From assembly GCA_027603945.1 (NCBI GenBank), contig JADIIU010000001.1, positions 456,120 to 520,119 of the forward strand: DNA of 64,000 bases, in the 5' to 3' direction. This stretch comes from Terramyces sp. JEL0728 (lineage: Eukaryota; Chytridiomycota; Chytridiomycetes; Rhizophydiales; Terramycetaceae). The notes under the pieces are model-generated. The model saw only the letters and a list, made by a program, of their open reading frames with translations. It made no database searches and was not told the origin of the DNA. How positions within the stretch are numbered: position 1 is the stretch's first letter; the number at the start of each line of letters is the position of its first letter. A program made the position numbers and the translations under genes. Positions 1-11,048 of this stretch are shown here, one piece after another.

Positions 1-2512
1 TATTTCGTTGGTTTGCCACGGTTTAGGAGGACTCTACGCCAGATATGCTCTGATGTTGCTTCACAAACAAAACGTTATCCCAGGAGATGTTACACCGCTT
101 AATTTTATTACCATCGCTACACACCATTTAGGATCTCGATATTATTACAATACGCTGGGAAAAGATCTGCAGGCGTTTGTGTTTGGAATCATCCTTGGAC
201 AGACCGGCAAAGAATTGCTGCTCAGGGACGATGAAAATAACCCTATACTACTACAAATGACAAAGCGAGAGTTCTTGGTCCCATTGGATTTGTTTGAGAA
301 ACGTGTTACATATTCCTACTGCAAAAGCAACTCTTCGTCTCAATACCGCACATCTTCACTGAAAAGACGAAGTACGCTTAATTTATCTGGCCAGAAACCT
401 GTCGAGTCTTCTCAGCCACATATAGTAATAGATACAGAAAAAGAAATGATGGAAGATCCAGAGGAAGATAATCACGAAAATACGATTCTCAATGCTCTAG
501 AAAGACTGGATTGGATAAGAATGGCCATCGTTTCTGGAAAATCCATTTTCTCCAGTGTAGATATGTCAAAGTCCGAGTTTTGGAAAACCAAGAATGCATA
601 TCCTGTAATGCAATCTGTTGCAAGCCAGTTCGAAAGCCATTTAATTGACGACAAGGAATTGGAAAAGCCAGCGATACCTCCAAAAGGCGATGTGCATCTG
701 GTGGTGCTGATTCATGGGCTGGATGGATTCAATACGGATCTCGCGTTTATTGGTGCTAGACTAAAAAGCCGATTTCTTGGTCCACTGTTTAAATTATTAG
801 CTCCAGAATGCAATCATGGAAGAACTTATGACGGCATCCTGGCTGGAGCAACAAGGATCTATCAGTGTGTCCAGGAAGAAATAAAGCAAACAAATGTGAA
901 ATTCATATCCGTCGTTGGACATAGTTTGGGGGGAATGTATGGAAGATGTCTAATAGGGCTAATGTATCAAGATGGTCTTATTCCCAACAAAATCCAGCCA
1001 ATCAATTATATTTCCTTGGCAACTCCCCATCTAGGATCTCGAGAACACGGAAAGATATTTGGAGAAAACGTTACATCTGCTGTGCTGGGAACATTTATCG
1101 GCAATACTGGTAGAGGTTGAATTGTTTTAACAAAAGAGTTAATGCTGGCAGATGGAAATGAGTCGCAAGTTCCATTTTTATTAAAAATGGTCGAAGAGCC
1201 GTTCATCAAACCGCTCACGTACTTTGTCAAATTGATTGTATACTCTAATGTACGGCATGACGCTTCAGTTCATTATTCAACTGCAGCAATTAGAAAACTA
1301 GGCCAATTTCGAACAAAAGTTGACGTGAGTCTTCTTTCGCTGCCTGCTATTATTCCAGACGTTGCAGAAGAAGAAATCCCTGTAGTACCCCCTTACACTG
1401 CAAACGGAAAACTCCCTTGGGAAGCTCTAATGTTAAATACGTTAATTACGCTGCCATGGAAGCGGTACGCGGTAATTCCTACACGACCGCTTCTCGCACA
1501 CATTGATATTATTATTAAATCGGAATTCCTAAATAGAAAGCACGGGTTTCCTATCATTACCCACCTGGTTGATCATTTTCGTCAACCGATTGATGGCCCG
1601 CCAGATAATATCGAAGAAGAACTGCCATCACCTGTGCAACAATCTAAGGTACACTTGATTCTACTTCTTCATGGAATAGACGGAGTTGGCCATGACATGA
1701 TTTTCCTGGCAGAAAAACTACGAGACAAATTCCCACGGCCAAATTACAAAATTTCAATTCCAACGTGCAATGATCATAAAACAAACGACGGTATTGTTGC
1801 TGCATCTACAAGGTTGCTCAGTTGGATACTTGAAGAAACAGAAAAGAGCAACGCTGATAAAATATCTTTTGTATGTTATTCGATTGGAGGGTTATACACC
1901 CGCTACTTACTAAAAATGTTGGAGGATGAGCAAGTTATTCCAAACAAGTTACAGCCAATCTTCTTTATTACAATCGACACTCCACATTTAGGGTTTCAGC
2001 AAAGTTCGATCTCTAATACACTTTTATCGTACAAATGGCTCAAACCACTCATATCCGTCACTGGATGCGAATTAAATTTAATTGACAGTTTCTTGACTGA
2101 AGATGGAGCAGAGCAGCACATCCTGGAATATCTCACCAATGCTGATTATGTTGAACCACTTGGGCATTTTCAATATTTAGTGTTATATGGGAACATGTAT
2201 CAAGAGCGGTCCCTATACCCAACGTATTGTATTGGAACCAATCAGTACATCCCACTAATACCCCAAACCAAATTTCATCAGATCTGCACTGTTCCCTTGA
2301 CCACAAAACCAGATTATAATGACAGCAGAGAGCACAAGATGGCTTCTGTTCTTTCACAACTCGCCTGGAAACGATTTATAATTGTGCCCGCGAAAACAAT
2401 AATTCCTACTCCCCCAGATCAATATTTTATTGACAACTCTGACCATCCTCTCGCTGACCATATTGTTACTTTTATGACAAACAATATTGATCGACCTAGG
2501 TCACCGATATAG
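1..2512 (+). CDS. Tandem DUF676 (putative serine esterase/lipase-like) protein, 5'-truncated
   Basis: The coding frame is open from the window edge, so the N-terminus is missing. Two exons are joined across a 21-nt intron (1116-1136): the first ends in frame ...GNTGR and continues ELMLADGNE, matching GQTGKELLLRDDENN of the previous repeat. The protein has three copies of a DUF676 / alpha-beta hydrolase unit, as in ROG1-type lipases and FAM135. Nucleophile elbows are seen as CHGLGG (near the start), GHSLGG (about 915) and CYSIGG (about 1880). The first unit has Gly in place of the catalytic Ser and the third lacks the first Gly, so only the middle unit has a canonical GxSxG. Function as a lipid ester hydrolase is inferred from family. 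It ends 13 nt before the convergent stop of the next gene. Confidence 0.75.
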
Positions 2513-2525
2513 GAATAAATCTTTT

Positions 2526-3579
2526 TTATTCTAATAGTAATTCTTTTGCCAGTAGATTAATCTCGCCATCAACCTGTTGCAACTTGGAAAACAGTACAGA
2601 TTGGGCTGGATACAATTGCTTTTTTTCTTTTCTTTCCATTTGTAAATTCTCCAACAGCTTAATCAGCAGCTCTTCATCTGGCTTAACTTTCTTTTTTTTC
2701 GTCTTGGTATTGGAGCTTGACCTTGACCTTGTTGGCGTTCTGCTTGGCGTTCTGCTGGTAGATTTGATTGGTGTTTGCGAATTTGATTTAGATTTGAGCA
2801 TTGATTCGTATTCATTCTTTAATATTCTTCGTACTTGCTGTTTTTGAGCGTACTCCATCATTTTTTCTCGTTTATTCGATTGGTGTGGTTGCGGTTTCGT
2901 TACACCCAGCCCTTTTACGTGCTCTTTCCAATTGGTAATCTGCTTGATTTGGGTCTGGAGAGATAGGATCTTTTGGTCCTGTTTGCGCTTTTCCTGGACC
3001 ATTAGCATCACTGTTTCCTCTGCGCCATTGAGTTTTTTGGCGAGTGAGAGAGCTAGATTCTCTGAAGTCTGTCTCTGTTTTTCAGTCTTAGCTAATCTTT
3101 GTTTTAACAACTCTCGCTCTGCTTGTTGATGTGATATTAAATGATGTTGGTTTAGTAGGATAGTTCTAACATCAGACATTGACTTTAGAGTTGAAGATGC
3201 CCAGTCAATCAAACGCTGGTTAGAGACAATATGTCTAGAATCTAATCTAGCCACAGACCCTCTTGCCTGTGTAAGAGCATCCAGTGTAGAATCGTAACGC
3301 GATAACAATGACTGGAGAATTGCCAGAGTAGTTTCGACATGGAATGATGGCATATCCGGGCCATTCTGATTTGGAATTTGAAAAGAGTGGAACAAATCTA
3401 TTAAATTATCCAGTGGAGCTTTTAGATTTACGACATGCGATAAATCGATATCCTGTTCATCCTGCCATCTATGTAAAGTTGTCTCGCGTTTAATGCCTTG
3501 TTACCTGAAAGTCTGCTTCCAAATGTAATAATTTTGCATGTGCATCCATGCAGTTGTTGTCTAGCTTTGTATCTTTCAT
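2526..3579 (-). CDS. Coiled-coil protein of unknown function
   Basis: The model starts at the ATG at 3579; 25 codons are joined across a 22-nt intron (3483-3504) to one long exon. The joined frame reads ...LHLEADFQ then TTLHRWQDEQ with no stop, which supports the splice. The protein is about 344 residues: a helical N-terminal half, a Lys/Glu/Gln-rich coiled coil (about residues 150-240), a Ser/Thr/Arg-rich linker with repeated TPSRTPTR-like motifs, a run of Lys, and a short C-terminal helix ending KELLLE. I recognise no family. The TPSRTPT repeats look like proline-directed kinase sites (inference). It is convergent with the DUF676 gene. Confidence 0.6.
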
Positions 3580-3821
3580 TTCAGAATTGTGAAAATGACA
3601 TCACCCATAGCAACGGCCTATGTAGGAAGCTGCCTGTTACGACGCTAGCGAGCAACTTGCTGTCGTAATCTTAAACTTTTGATAGCTCGACCAGGTTTGA
3701 TTTTCATGCAGTGACAGCCAAACCAACCGAAATTAAATATCGATTTGCACATGCGGGTATCATTGAAATATTCTTTATTGCGATAATTAATCCACTGATA
3801 ACTGCAGAATTTCCACTCAAA

Positions 3822-4757
3822 ATGTCAATCTCAATTTTAAAAAATTTCAAACCTGTTGGAAATACAATTCTACTCTTCATTTCAAACCAGTTCAATAAAT
3901 CACAAATATATGAGTTGCACAAACAAATATATTCGGAATTCAAACCACAGTATTTAATTGGAGGAGTAATTGATTCACCTGGCGTTCAAATCACATCCCT
4001 CAATGCCAAAGGATTCTATTCCCCTCCTGGAATAACTAGGAAACAAAAGAGTGTTGGTAGGTGGCATAATGATGCAGACGGGACTTTGGTTCACGACTCC
4101 ACAAATTTTGTTTCTATTTCCAAGAGCAGTCAAGATATAAATTCAACGGTGATTCCAGATATAGAATTTAAAGGAGGTGTGTTTTCTCTCTCTGATAGCG
4201 AGCCTTACGATTTAATGCGTTATTTAACTAACCAGCGGGTGGGATTGGTTGCCAGCCGTACACCGTTCATAAACGCACTACCGTTTACATTATTCTACAA
4301 CGATGAAATCAAGAGCGCAGGATCAGTCGGGATAGTACATCCAAATTCCGATCAAATACAAATTTCCCACCAATTAAAGCCAATATCAAAGGAATTTACG
4401 ATAACCAATTGCCTTGGGAATTTGATTTTGAATCTTGATTCTCTGTCAGCGTCAAAAACCCTTGTTGGAGCTTACAAGAACCAGCCGAATCAAATGTATT
4501 GTAAGATTACCCAGGAAAACAAATCTGGATTTTTTAAGATTCTTGGTGGTGACTTGACAAAAGGAAGTATTGCTATAGATACAATGATGGATTTGAAACC
4601 GGAAAGTCGTATCCAGTTTATGATTGGCGAAGGAATTTCGAAATTGTCGTTCATGGATATGAATCTGGAATCTGAAGTTGGAATATACTGCGGTGGTGAA
4701 GATGTACTAGATGGATTCCAATTTACAAACGTTCCAACAGTTTCTTTTAAAATATAA
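3822..4757 (+). CDS. FIST-domain-like protein
   Basis: No intron is needed. The frame is open from about 3700, but the first in-frame ATG is at 3822 (MSISILKNFKP). The pattern fits the FIST sensory domain: an N-terminal strand (NTILLFISNQF), LIGGV about 50 residues later, a second block FSLSDSEPYDLMRYL...VGLVAS, then GSVGIV, and a FIST_C-like entry (HQLKPISKEFTITNC followed by an I-L-LD repeat). FIST domains are proposed to bind small ligands and occur in bacteria and in eukaryotic FBXO22; no F-box is visible here. The length (311 aa) is close to a stand-alone FIST_N+FIST_C protein. The family call comes from motif order only. Confidence 0.55.
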   Translation: MSISILKNFKPVGNTILLFISNQFNKSQIYELHKQIYSEFKPQYLIGGVIDSPGVQITSLNAKGFYSPPGITRKQKSVGRWHNDADGTLVHDSTNFVSISKSSQDINSTVIPDIEFKGGVFSLSDSEPYDLMRYLTNQRVGLVASRTPFINALPFTLFYNDEIKSAGSVGIVHPNSDQIQISHQLKPISKEFTITNCLGNLILNLDSLSASKTLVGAYKNQPNQMYCKITQENKSGFFKILGGDLTKGSIAIDTMMDLKPESRIQFMIGEGISKLSFMDMNLESEVGIYCGGEDVLDGFQFTNVPTVSFKI

Positions 4758-4878
4758 TCTTATTGCGAGTTTAAATTTCTATTTGATTTGGGCTAGCTTT
4801 GTCGTCTAGACTGTTCTTTAGTAATCCAGTGTCGACGGTATCACCAAGCTTCTTAACTCCGAAAAAGCGAATCACAGA

Positions 4879-5763
4879 ATGAATCCTGAAGACCGACTAT
4901 TAAATGCAGTAAAATATTACATACAGTCAATAGGACATCCAAAGCCGTTCCCAGACCTGGAAAATGTTCCTTCTATTGGCCAATCAGTATTTACTTTCGA
5001 CACAGTTTGCATTGAAGTGGGTGAGCAAATTGTTATCTCCAACGAATCGAGACATATGCTCACACTTGACATATTTGGATTTCTGGATATGATGCAACAC
5101 TGCGGGAGGTTCGGATCGACTCCGTTATCCATATTTTTATCATTTGGAGATGAGAGTTTTTGTTACACACCAATTTGTTCCACTTCGTTTATGGTAGAAT
5201 TAATGTATGAAGGGTATCTGCCTATATTTCAAGGAGGGTTAATTCCAAAGCTACATGCAGAACGATGCTTAATGATCCCAGACTTGCATATTCCTAAAAA
5301 GGCTTACAAGAATAGGAAAAAGTATAAATTAACTATCAATACAGATTTCGATGGAGTGGTCAGCGGTGTCGACGAGCAACATCATTCGTGGTTCAAAAAA
5401 TCTGTTTATAAAGGATTGGTAGGATACCAGCATCCATATTTTAAATTCTACAGCATCGAGCTGTGGAAGAATGATGAATTGGTTGCAGGGGACTTGGGAT
5501 ATACCGTAGGCAGTGTATATACTTCGATGACGGGGTTTTATAGGGAAGATGGAGCAGGAACGGTCCTCTTGACAGCGATAAAGAGAATGCTCGTAAAAGG
5601 AGGGCTTGTCCTATGGGACTTGGGAATGGGGATGAAGTACAAGATGGCGATGGGTGCTAAGTTGTATTCCCGAGCTATGTTCTTGGCACATTTAAGGCGG
5701 AACAGAAAAGATGTAAAGCACTTGCAGACAGATTCCCTGGAACAGTTATTTGCAAAGATGTAG
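4879..5763 (+). CDS. Leucyl/phenylalanyl-tRNA--protein transferase (Aat)-like protein
   Basis: Single exon, 294 aa, from the ATG at 4879. The C-terminal half has the layout of bacterial Aat: YEGYLPIFQGG near residue 115, a WFKKSVYKGLVGYQ segment, then ELVAGDLGYTVGSVYTSMTG, then a helix and LVLWDLGM...MAMGAKLYSR, equivalent to the bacterial block that ends near SLGA-EIPR. Bacterial Aat moves Leu/Phe from tRNA to N-terminal Arg/Lys of proteins (N-degron pathway). Eukaryotic homologues exist in some algae, plants and protists, but the enzyme is not a standard fungal gene. The N-terminal 110 residues are less recognisable. Base use matches the neighbours, and I see no sign of recent transfer. Confidence 0.7.
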   Translation: MNPEDRLLNAVKYYIQSIGHPKPFPDLENVPSIGQSVFTFDTVCIEVGEQIVISNESRHMLTLDIFGFLDMMQHCGRFGSTPLSIFLSFGDESFCYTPICSTSFMVELMYEGYLPIFQGGLIPKLHAERCLMIPDLHIPKKAYKNRKKYKLTINTDFDGVVSGVDEQHHSWFKKSVYKGLVGYQHPYFKFYSIELWKNDELVAGDLGYTVGSVYTSMTGFYREDGAGTVLLTAIKRMLVKGGLVLWDLGMGMKYKMAMGAKLYSRAMFLAHLRRNRKDVKHLQTDSLEQLFAKM

Positions 5764-5920
5764 GATGTGGATCAAAATAAATTTGTATAAACAAAATCAT
5801 TTCAAAGTATCCATTGATATTCCATGGCTAACCAATTCACTATTTTTAAACAAATAGTGAATAACTGGTGGACACACTCCTCGAGGGATCCAAATCTCGA
5901 TTCGTTTAGTCCAAGTGACC

Positions 5921-6170
5921 ATGGGGAAATTTAAAATTCTCCAATATACAAGAATCCCTATTGTTGCAGATTGCAGAATTTGTAACTTGTATGAATGTGC
6001 CCTTTCTTTCGACCGATTCACTCATTGGAAACCTAGTGAGGCGGAGATACCGAAGGGCGTTTGAGAAGTGTTGCTCTTCAATAACCTGGAGGCTCGGTCT
6101 TCACAAATCCGACCAGCCAAAGCAGATTACTGTTCAAAGTTGAAAATTTTCAAGAAAAAAAAATGAAATA
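5921..6170 (+). other. Interval 5764-6185: possible small gene, unresolved
   Basis: This stretch of about 420 nt separates the Aat-like gene from the end of the next minus-strand gene. A plus-strand ATG at 5921 opens 47 codons containing a CRIC / YECALSFDRF stretch. A 33-nt GT...AG interval (6062-6094) could join it to a Lys-rich C-terminus ending near 6160. A second ATG at 5824 opens 36 codons (MANQFTIFKQ). A weaker minus-strand frame covers 5797-6021. None resembles a family I know and the exon model is uncertain. A CACGTG hexamer lies at 6178-6183. Confidence 0.25.
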
Positions 6171-6185
6171 ACAGAGTCACGTGAT

Positions 6186-6935
6186 CTACTTTTCACAAAT
6201 ATCCAACCAAATAGTAAATATCTCAAAGAACACCGCAGACAATTTGTCCTTTTGTTCCATCGCAACGTCCACTGCCCTATCAATTGATTTTTTCAGTGCG
6301 TCTTCTGACATGCCCATCAATCTATCTTAGTTTCAATTACTGTGCTGCTTGAAAATCAATCTTGTTCAAAAAGAACACTCTACACTGGTTCAGATCGCAA
6401 TCTTTGTCGTTCTGGAATTCTTTGGTGATGTCATATAGAGATTCAAATAAATCTATGTTAGCAATCGTCTACTGTAGTTTGTTAAATAGCTGACAAAGTA
6501 TTTCCTGAACAACCCGACTTCTGTGGGCTGCATCGACAGCACTAGGTTTCGGATATTCATTGCGGTATTGTCATTCTTGTATATTATCGCGTTACAAAAC
6601 AGTTCAAAGGTTATGCTGGGAATATCAGGCGATACTAGTTCTGCGAATTGATGGACTTCGAATGCTGAATAATTTGATAAATGAACAATATCCAGCAATT
6701 TCATCGCAAAGCACTTGCGGTTATACGGAGTTGCGTTGATATACTGGTATTCCCTCCCTAGAATATGCTCTCCTCGATTGGCCTTGTCAAAATACTGATG
6801 TAGAAACAGAACTTTGTTTACCGGTTTTTTCAGTCTAATTAAATGGAGCGCATCTTGAATGTAATACTCCAGAGAGTGCTTTATGATGTATTCAAATGAT
6901 GTCTGATAGACTTTTGCAGAGTCAAAGCTGGCCAT
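6186..6935 (-). CDS. CSTPP1: CSTPP1 (C11orf49) homologue, centriolar-satellite/cilium-associated protein
   Basis: The ATG is at 6935; three exons are joined across a 20-nt intron (6453-6472) and a 19-nt intron (6322-6340), with the stop at 6186. The N-terminal block (residues about 13-75) closely follows animal CSTPP1: EYIIKHSLEYYIQDA, then a QYFDKANRGEHILGREYQY segment, then INATPYNRKCF, the order and spacing I know from the human protein. In animals CSTPP1 is a centriolar satellite protein linked to the tubulin polyglutamylase complex. The splices restore the frame into NLFESLYDITKEF and then QLMGMSEDALKK. The gene shares a 136-bp divergent promoter with CSN4. It is one of several genes here expected only in an organism with centrioles or cilia. 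Confidence 0.75.
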
Positions 6936-7071
6936 GTTGGTCGCGAAAAGTACTTTTTCGTGGAATCAATCGTCTTGTATGATTACCCTTTCCAATTATC
7001 TGCCCATTCTTTTGATGTCTGGTTTGTTGAGTTAGTTTGACAATTTGGAGAAAAACCTTGAAATTTACATC

Positions 7072-8237
7072 ATGAATCTTGAGCAGCTAACGCAAGTTCC
7101 AGCCAAAGACAAACCAGCAGCTTACAAGCATTACATCCAGACAATCCTAGCAAATCAACCACTCGATCAAATCAAATCATTTCTGCACCATTCGATCCAA
7201 GACAGTTTAGGACTTGTACTTTCCCGACAGATTTTCAACGACTTTATCGCTACATTTGATTCAACAAGGGATAAAAGTATTTGGGTTTATGCTCTTGAAC
7301 AACTATCGTCTCGTCAAGTTCCATTTGAAGAACAAATTTCAGTGATTAGGGAAAAATTGGCTGATATCTACCAGGAAGACGAAAACTGGCAAGAAGCTGC
7401 AAATGTATTACAAGGAATCCCAATGGAATCAAGCTCAAGAACGATTTCCGAAGATTACAAGATCAAGATTTATTTGAGAATTGTGCAATTGTTGCTGGAA
7501 GTTGAAGATAACGTTAGTGCCGATGCCTATTTGAATAGGTAATTTTGTTTAATGGTAGAGCTACGTTATTGAACCCCCAGGATAAGCAAATGGCTATATT
7601 GTTGCTCGCATTGCAGGCAAGATCGCTGGACTTTAAGAGGCAATTTGTGCCTTCAGCATTAAAATATTTGGAGCTGTCATACATGGTGGAAGTTGACATC
7701 GGAGAACGATTGGCCGCCCTAAAAAGTGCGATTACATGTGCTATTTTGGCAGGAGCTGGACCCCAAAGATCAAGACTTTTGGCAACGTTGTACAAGGATG
7801 AACGTGTCAGAGAATACAGTGAGATGAAAGAAGGCGGAGTTGCAGATATTCTGGAAAGAATGTATTTGGGAAGATTGTGTAACGATCAGCAAGTTGCTGA
7901 ATTCAGAAGCACGCTAAAAACCCATCAGCTTGCCCAACTAGCCGATGGATCTACAGTTCTCGATAAAGCAGTAATGGAGCACAATCTATTATCAGCATCC
8001 AGACTTTACAATAACATTACTTTCCGCGAGCTGGGCAATCTGCTCTCGATTTCTCCTGAACAAGCAGAAACTGTCGCTAGAAAAATGATTTCAGAAAAGA
8101 GAATGTCTGGGCAGATTGACCAAATTGATCAGTTGATTTACTTTACAAAGACCAATCCATTGGAAACTTGGGATTCCCATATTGCTGGGTTGTGCCACCA
8201 ATTGGATGGTATTGTCGGTGAAATATGGAGAAAGTAA
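7072..8237 (+). CDS. CSN4: COP9 signalosome complex subunit 4
   Basis: The ATG at 7072 ([10 protein letters not shown]) is preferred over upstream non-ATG codons. A 20-nt intron (7539-7558) interrupts the conserved motif: exon 1 ends AYLNR and exon 2 continues ATLLNPQDK. The protein (about 382 aa) has helical TPR-like repeats followed by a PCI/winged-helix domain ([22 protein letters not shown]), typical of CSN4. CSN4 is a scaffold subunit of the deneddylase that acts on cullin-RING ligases. Length and motif order match the family. It is divergent from CSTPP1 and convergent with the RhoGAP gene. Confidence 0.88.
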
Positions 8238-8314
8238 CATATGCCTAACTTAGATACCCAGACTGGAAAGGAAACGCTGTCTAATATAACATTAAATAAA
8301 ACTGTTTGTTTATT

Positions 8315-10569
8315 CTATGAATCGGTTTCAAAAATATGGTCAAACTTTGAAATTACAATTTCAATAATTTTGCTTTGGTGTTTTAGATCATTAGGGTCAG
8401 GGATACCGCCAGAATCTATTAAAGTAGGTCCCCAAACGATACCAAGGTTCGCGGGGCTCATTTTGTTCTCGCTGTCCAGAGCAGCTACTTTTGACAAGTG
8501 GAGTGTGAGGTATTTAAGAGTTGCATAGTTTGCATCGTGTAATTCATTAATAATTTCGTGAATATGGATTAGTTTTGAGGTTGGTTCTTCAATCCCTAAT
8601 ATTAAAAGCAAATTACTTGCTGCATCCAGCAATCGTTTGTAAGCAGCTCTTGGGAATAGCGGGTCAGCCAATTCTCTAAAGAATAGCTTCAAGACACCAG
8701 TTACCGCATGGACATCTTTAACGATATTTTCCAAAGGGAAATTAGGCTCCTTGTCTAAGGATTGCTTTGCTTGTTGAATCTCTGACCCGCTTCCAGAAAG
8801 TCTATACAATCCTTCTTGCCCCAGTCCACTGGCCTCAATGTACTCGATACAATTCATTACCAGCCTTGGAGTAGGTTCTTGTGTTGGATGGGCTTCCATT
8901 AAGTCAACTAAAGTAGCGCCAAAATATTTGTTTGCAATTTGTGCTTTGGGTGAATATGATGTTGGCGTAAGAGGTACGTTTGGCAAGCTGGTGTGGGTTT
9001 TCTATTGTTAAACCAGAAATACGTATGGGACATATTGGTGATCGGATTTGTTTACAGGTTGTTTTCTGCTCAAAGAGTAGTGGTCAAGGAATCCTTGGAA
9101 ATCTTGAGAATTGTCAATCGCCTCAACCCTTTGCAATAATCCGACTTGCATTAATCCAAAATTACTTTCACTAGTTTGATCTAGAGGACTAAGAGTGGTG
9201 GCTTCCACCATGACGAGCGACTCAACGCATTTGGCGTACTTTACCAAATACTTTTGAAGTCCGTCATCACAATCTGCGTTGGTTTCTTTGAGCAACTACA
9301 ATTAATCGTGAACTACTCTAACATAACGAGGCAAATGGTTTTGAAAGTACTGCTGGCGGGCTACATTTGCTTTTTGCAACCACATTTTATAGTTTTCATT
9401 TGCAGAAGAGGCTTTATGGCGAGCTTCTTCCTCACTACGAGGTCTTTTAACTTCTTGCTGGATCCGATTTTTCAACATCAAGAATGGATTTTCTTTCGGT
9501 CCGTTGTTTGACTTTTTCGCAAATGGATTGACGTGAGCATCGGGGTTTTGGGCCCTTTCCCAATCTTCCGAAGAAGATTCAAACTTGGACCGTGCTTTTT
9601 CCAGCCCAGCTTCAATGTCGAGCAATTCCTTGTGTTGTTTTGCAGCCCCATCCTTCAACTACCGTTAGGATATAGGCGATACCTGCTTGCGGCTTCTTTC
9701 AGTGTTTTTGTATAAAACTTGAATGTTATCTGCCATTTCTGATATCGAAGAAGCAAATTGAAGCCGTAACTCTCCAAGACGGTGATGCATTTTGCCAAAG
9801 TCATTCCAATTAGATTCATATGAACCCCCTTTTCCTTTTTCACCAAACTGGTTTACTTTCTGGAAAGTACCCAGCCTCATCATTTGGTGAGCATACTCTG
9901 TCTCGACCTGTGCTCTCCTTTTCAAAAAAGCTGAAGCGTCTTTTGCACTGACCATGCTTTCTTTAACTCTATTAAGCAGCAATTGAAACCCATCCTAGAA
10001 TTACGCTCTAGTTACTTCATAATCGCATAAAAGCTTGATGACTTGGTCTTCCCTCTCTTCAGCTTCTTCGGCGTGCAACTTTGCCATTGAAACTTCAAAT
10101 TCCAGCGGAGACTTTGCAGTTGCCTCTGCAGAAGACATGCGTTGTGGCAATGGAGGTCTTGGACTGGTACTTGAAAGTGGGCCAGCGCTCTGTCTTGAAG
10201 GTATTTGAACTGACAATGGTGACGGCTTCTTATCAATCGATAGAGCTTTAACTGTCGACTCGATATCCTTTGTTGCCAAATCAGTCCCGAATAAATATGA
10301 ACCAACAATAGACTGTCTCTTTAAAGTATTTTCAAAAGATTCTTCGGCTGCAGTCGATACTTGCGGAATTACTATATAAATCCAAAAATACCTTCCTCTA
10401 TTGGCAAATGGCTGGTAGATTCACTGACGTTCAAGTATCCAGAATATAGTTTGCTTTTCTGCTTTTCTTCTTCCAAATATGAGCGTGTAGAATATGAATC
10501 TGTAAACTCTGCGTCTTCGCTGTTGGAAATCCTTGGTGATGGCGGTGCTTTATCCCTTCCTGAAATCAT
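8315..10569 (-). CDS. F-BAR and RhoGAP domain protein (Rgd1-like)
   Basis: Six exons run from the ATG at 10569; introns are at 10372-10391 (20 nt), 9995-10015 (21), 9659-9682 (24), 9296-9316 (21) and 9002-9022 (21). The order is a Ser/Pro-rich N-terminus with EDAEFTDS-type acidic patches, an F-BAR domain (DGFQLLLNRVKES ... FLKRRAQVETEYA ... YFQNHLPRYVRLLKE), and a C-terminal RhoGAP domain whose catalytic Arg is in GLYRLSGSGSE. The order F-BAR then RhoGAP is that of yeast Rgd1, which binds curved membranes and turns off Rho GTPases at polarity sites. Each splice restores the F-BAR reading frame. All four introns of length divisible by three carry an in-frame stop. Confidence 0.85.
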
Positions 10570-11048
10570 TTTCAAAAAAGTTTAACATTTCAAAGCCATT
10601 TTGAACTCTTGGCTAATGTGGCGTTTTGCTAGCTGGTAAGTGATCCAAAAGACTCTTAGTTTCAAGGGGAAATCAGGGAGTGATCAGCGAACTGGATACG
10701 CCTTATAAACGCTTGCTAACGTTATGCTACAGTACTAGTTTCTCATTTTATGCATAATTAGCTTAGTGGTAGCACAGAGGCAAATGACCATCAAAGAAAA
10801 GGATTTTATCTTTATACTGCCATTCAACGCTATGCGAATGAGTGCTGGAATAAATATAGCTAGGCGTTGAGTTTGATGGACTGAAGCCATCCGAGAAGCA
10901 TAGGAAACAGCGCACTCTCAGAAATGCGATTGCCTTTCAGTGGTATTTTTATTTGGAATAGTTGCTGGAGAGCAATAGTAACCAAATAGCTGTGAGATTA
11001 TATATCCACGTGAGTCTGAAAATCGAGAAAAAAAAGTTGGAATTGAAA
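10570..11048. other. 479-bp divergent intergenic region
   Basis: This separates the F-BAR/RhoGAP start from the mL67 start and is one of the longer gaps. A tRNA A-box-like string (TAGCTTAGTGG) lies at 10759-10769, but no B box or acceptor partner follows, so I do not call a tRNA. A small hairpin (GATGG/CCATC) sits near 10880. CACGTG at 11007-11012 is 37 bp upstream of the mL67 ATG and is the likeliest regulatory site. I see no coding potential. Confidence 0.4.

Noticed and set aside
10752..10830. Possible tRNA (A-box TAGCTTAGTGG)
   Set aside because: No B box, no pairing acceptor stem and no anticodon arm could be found.
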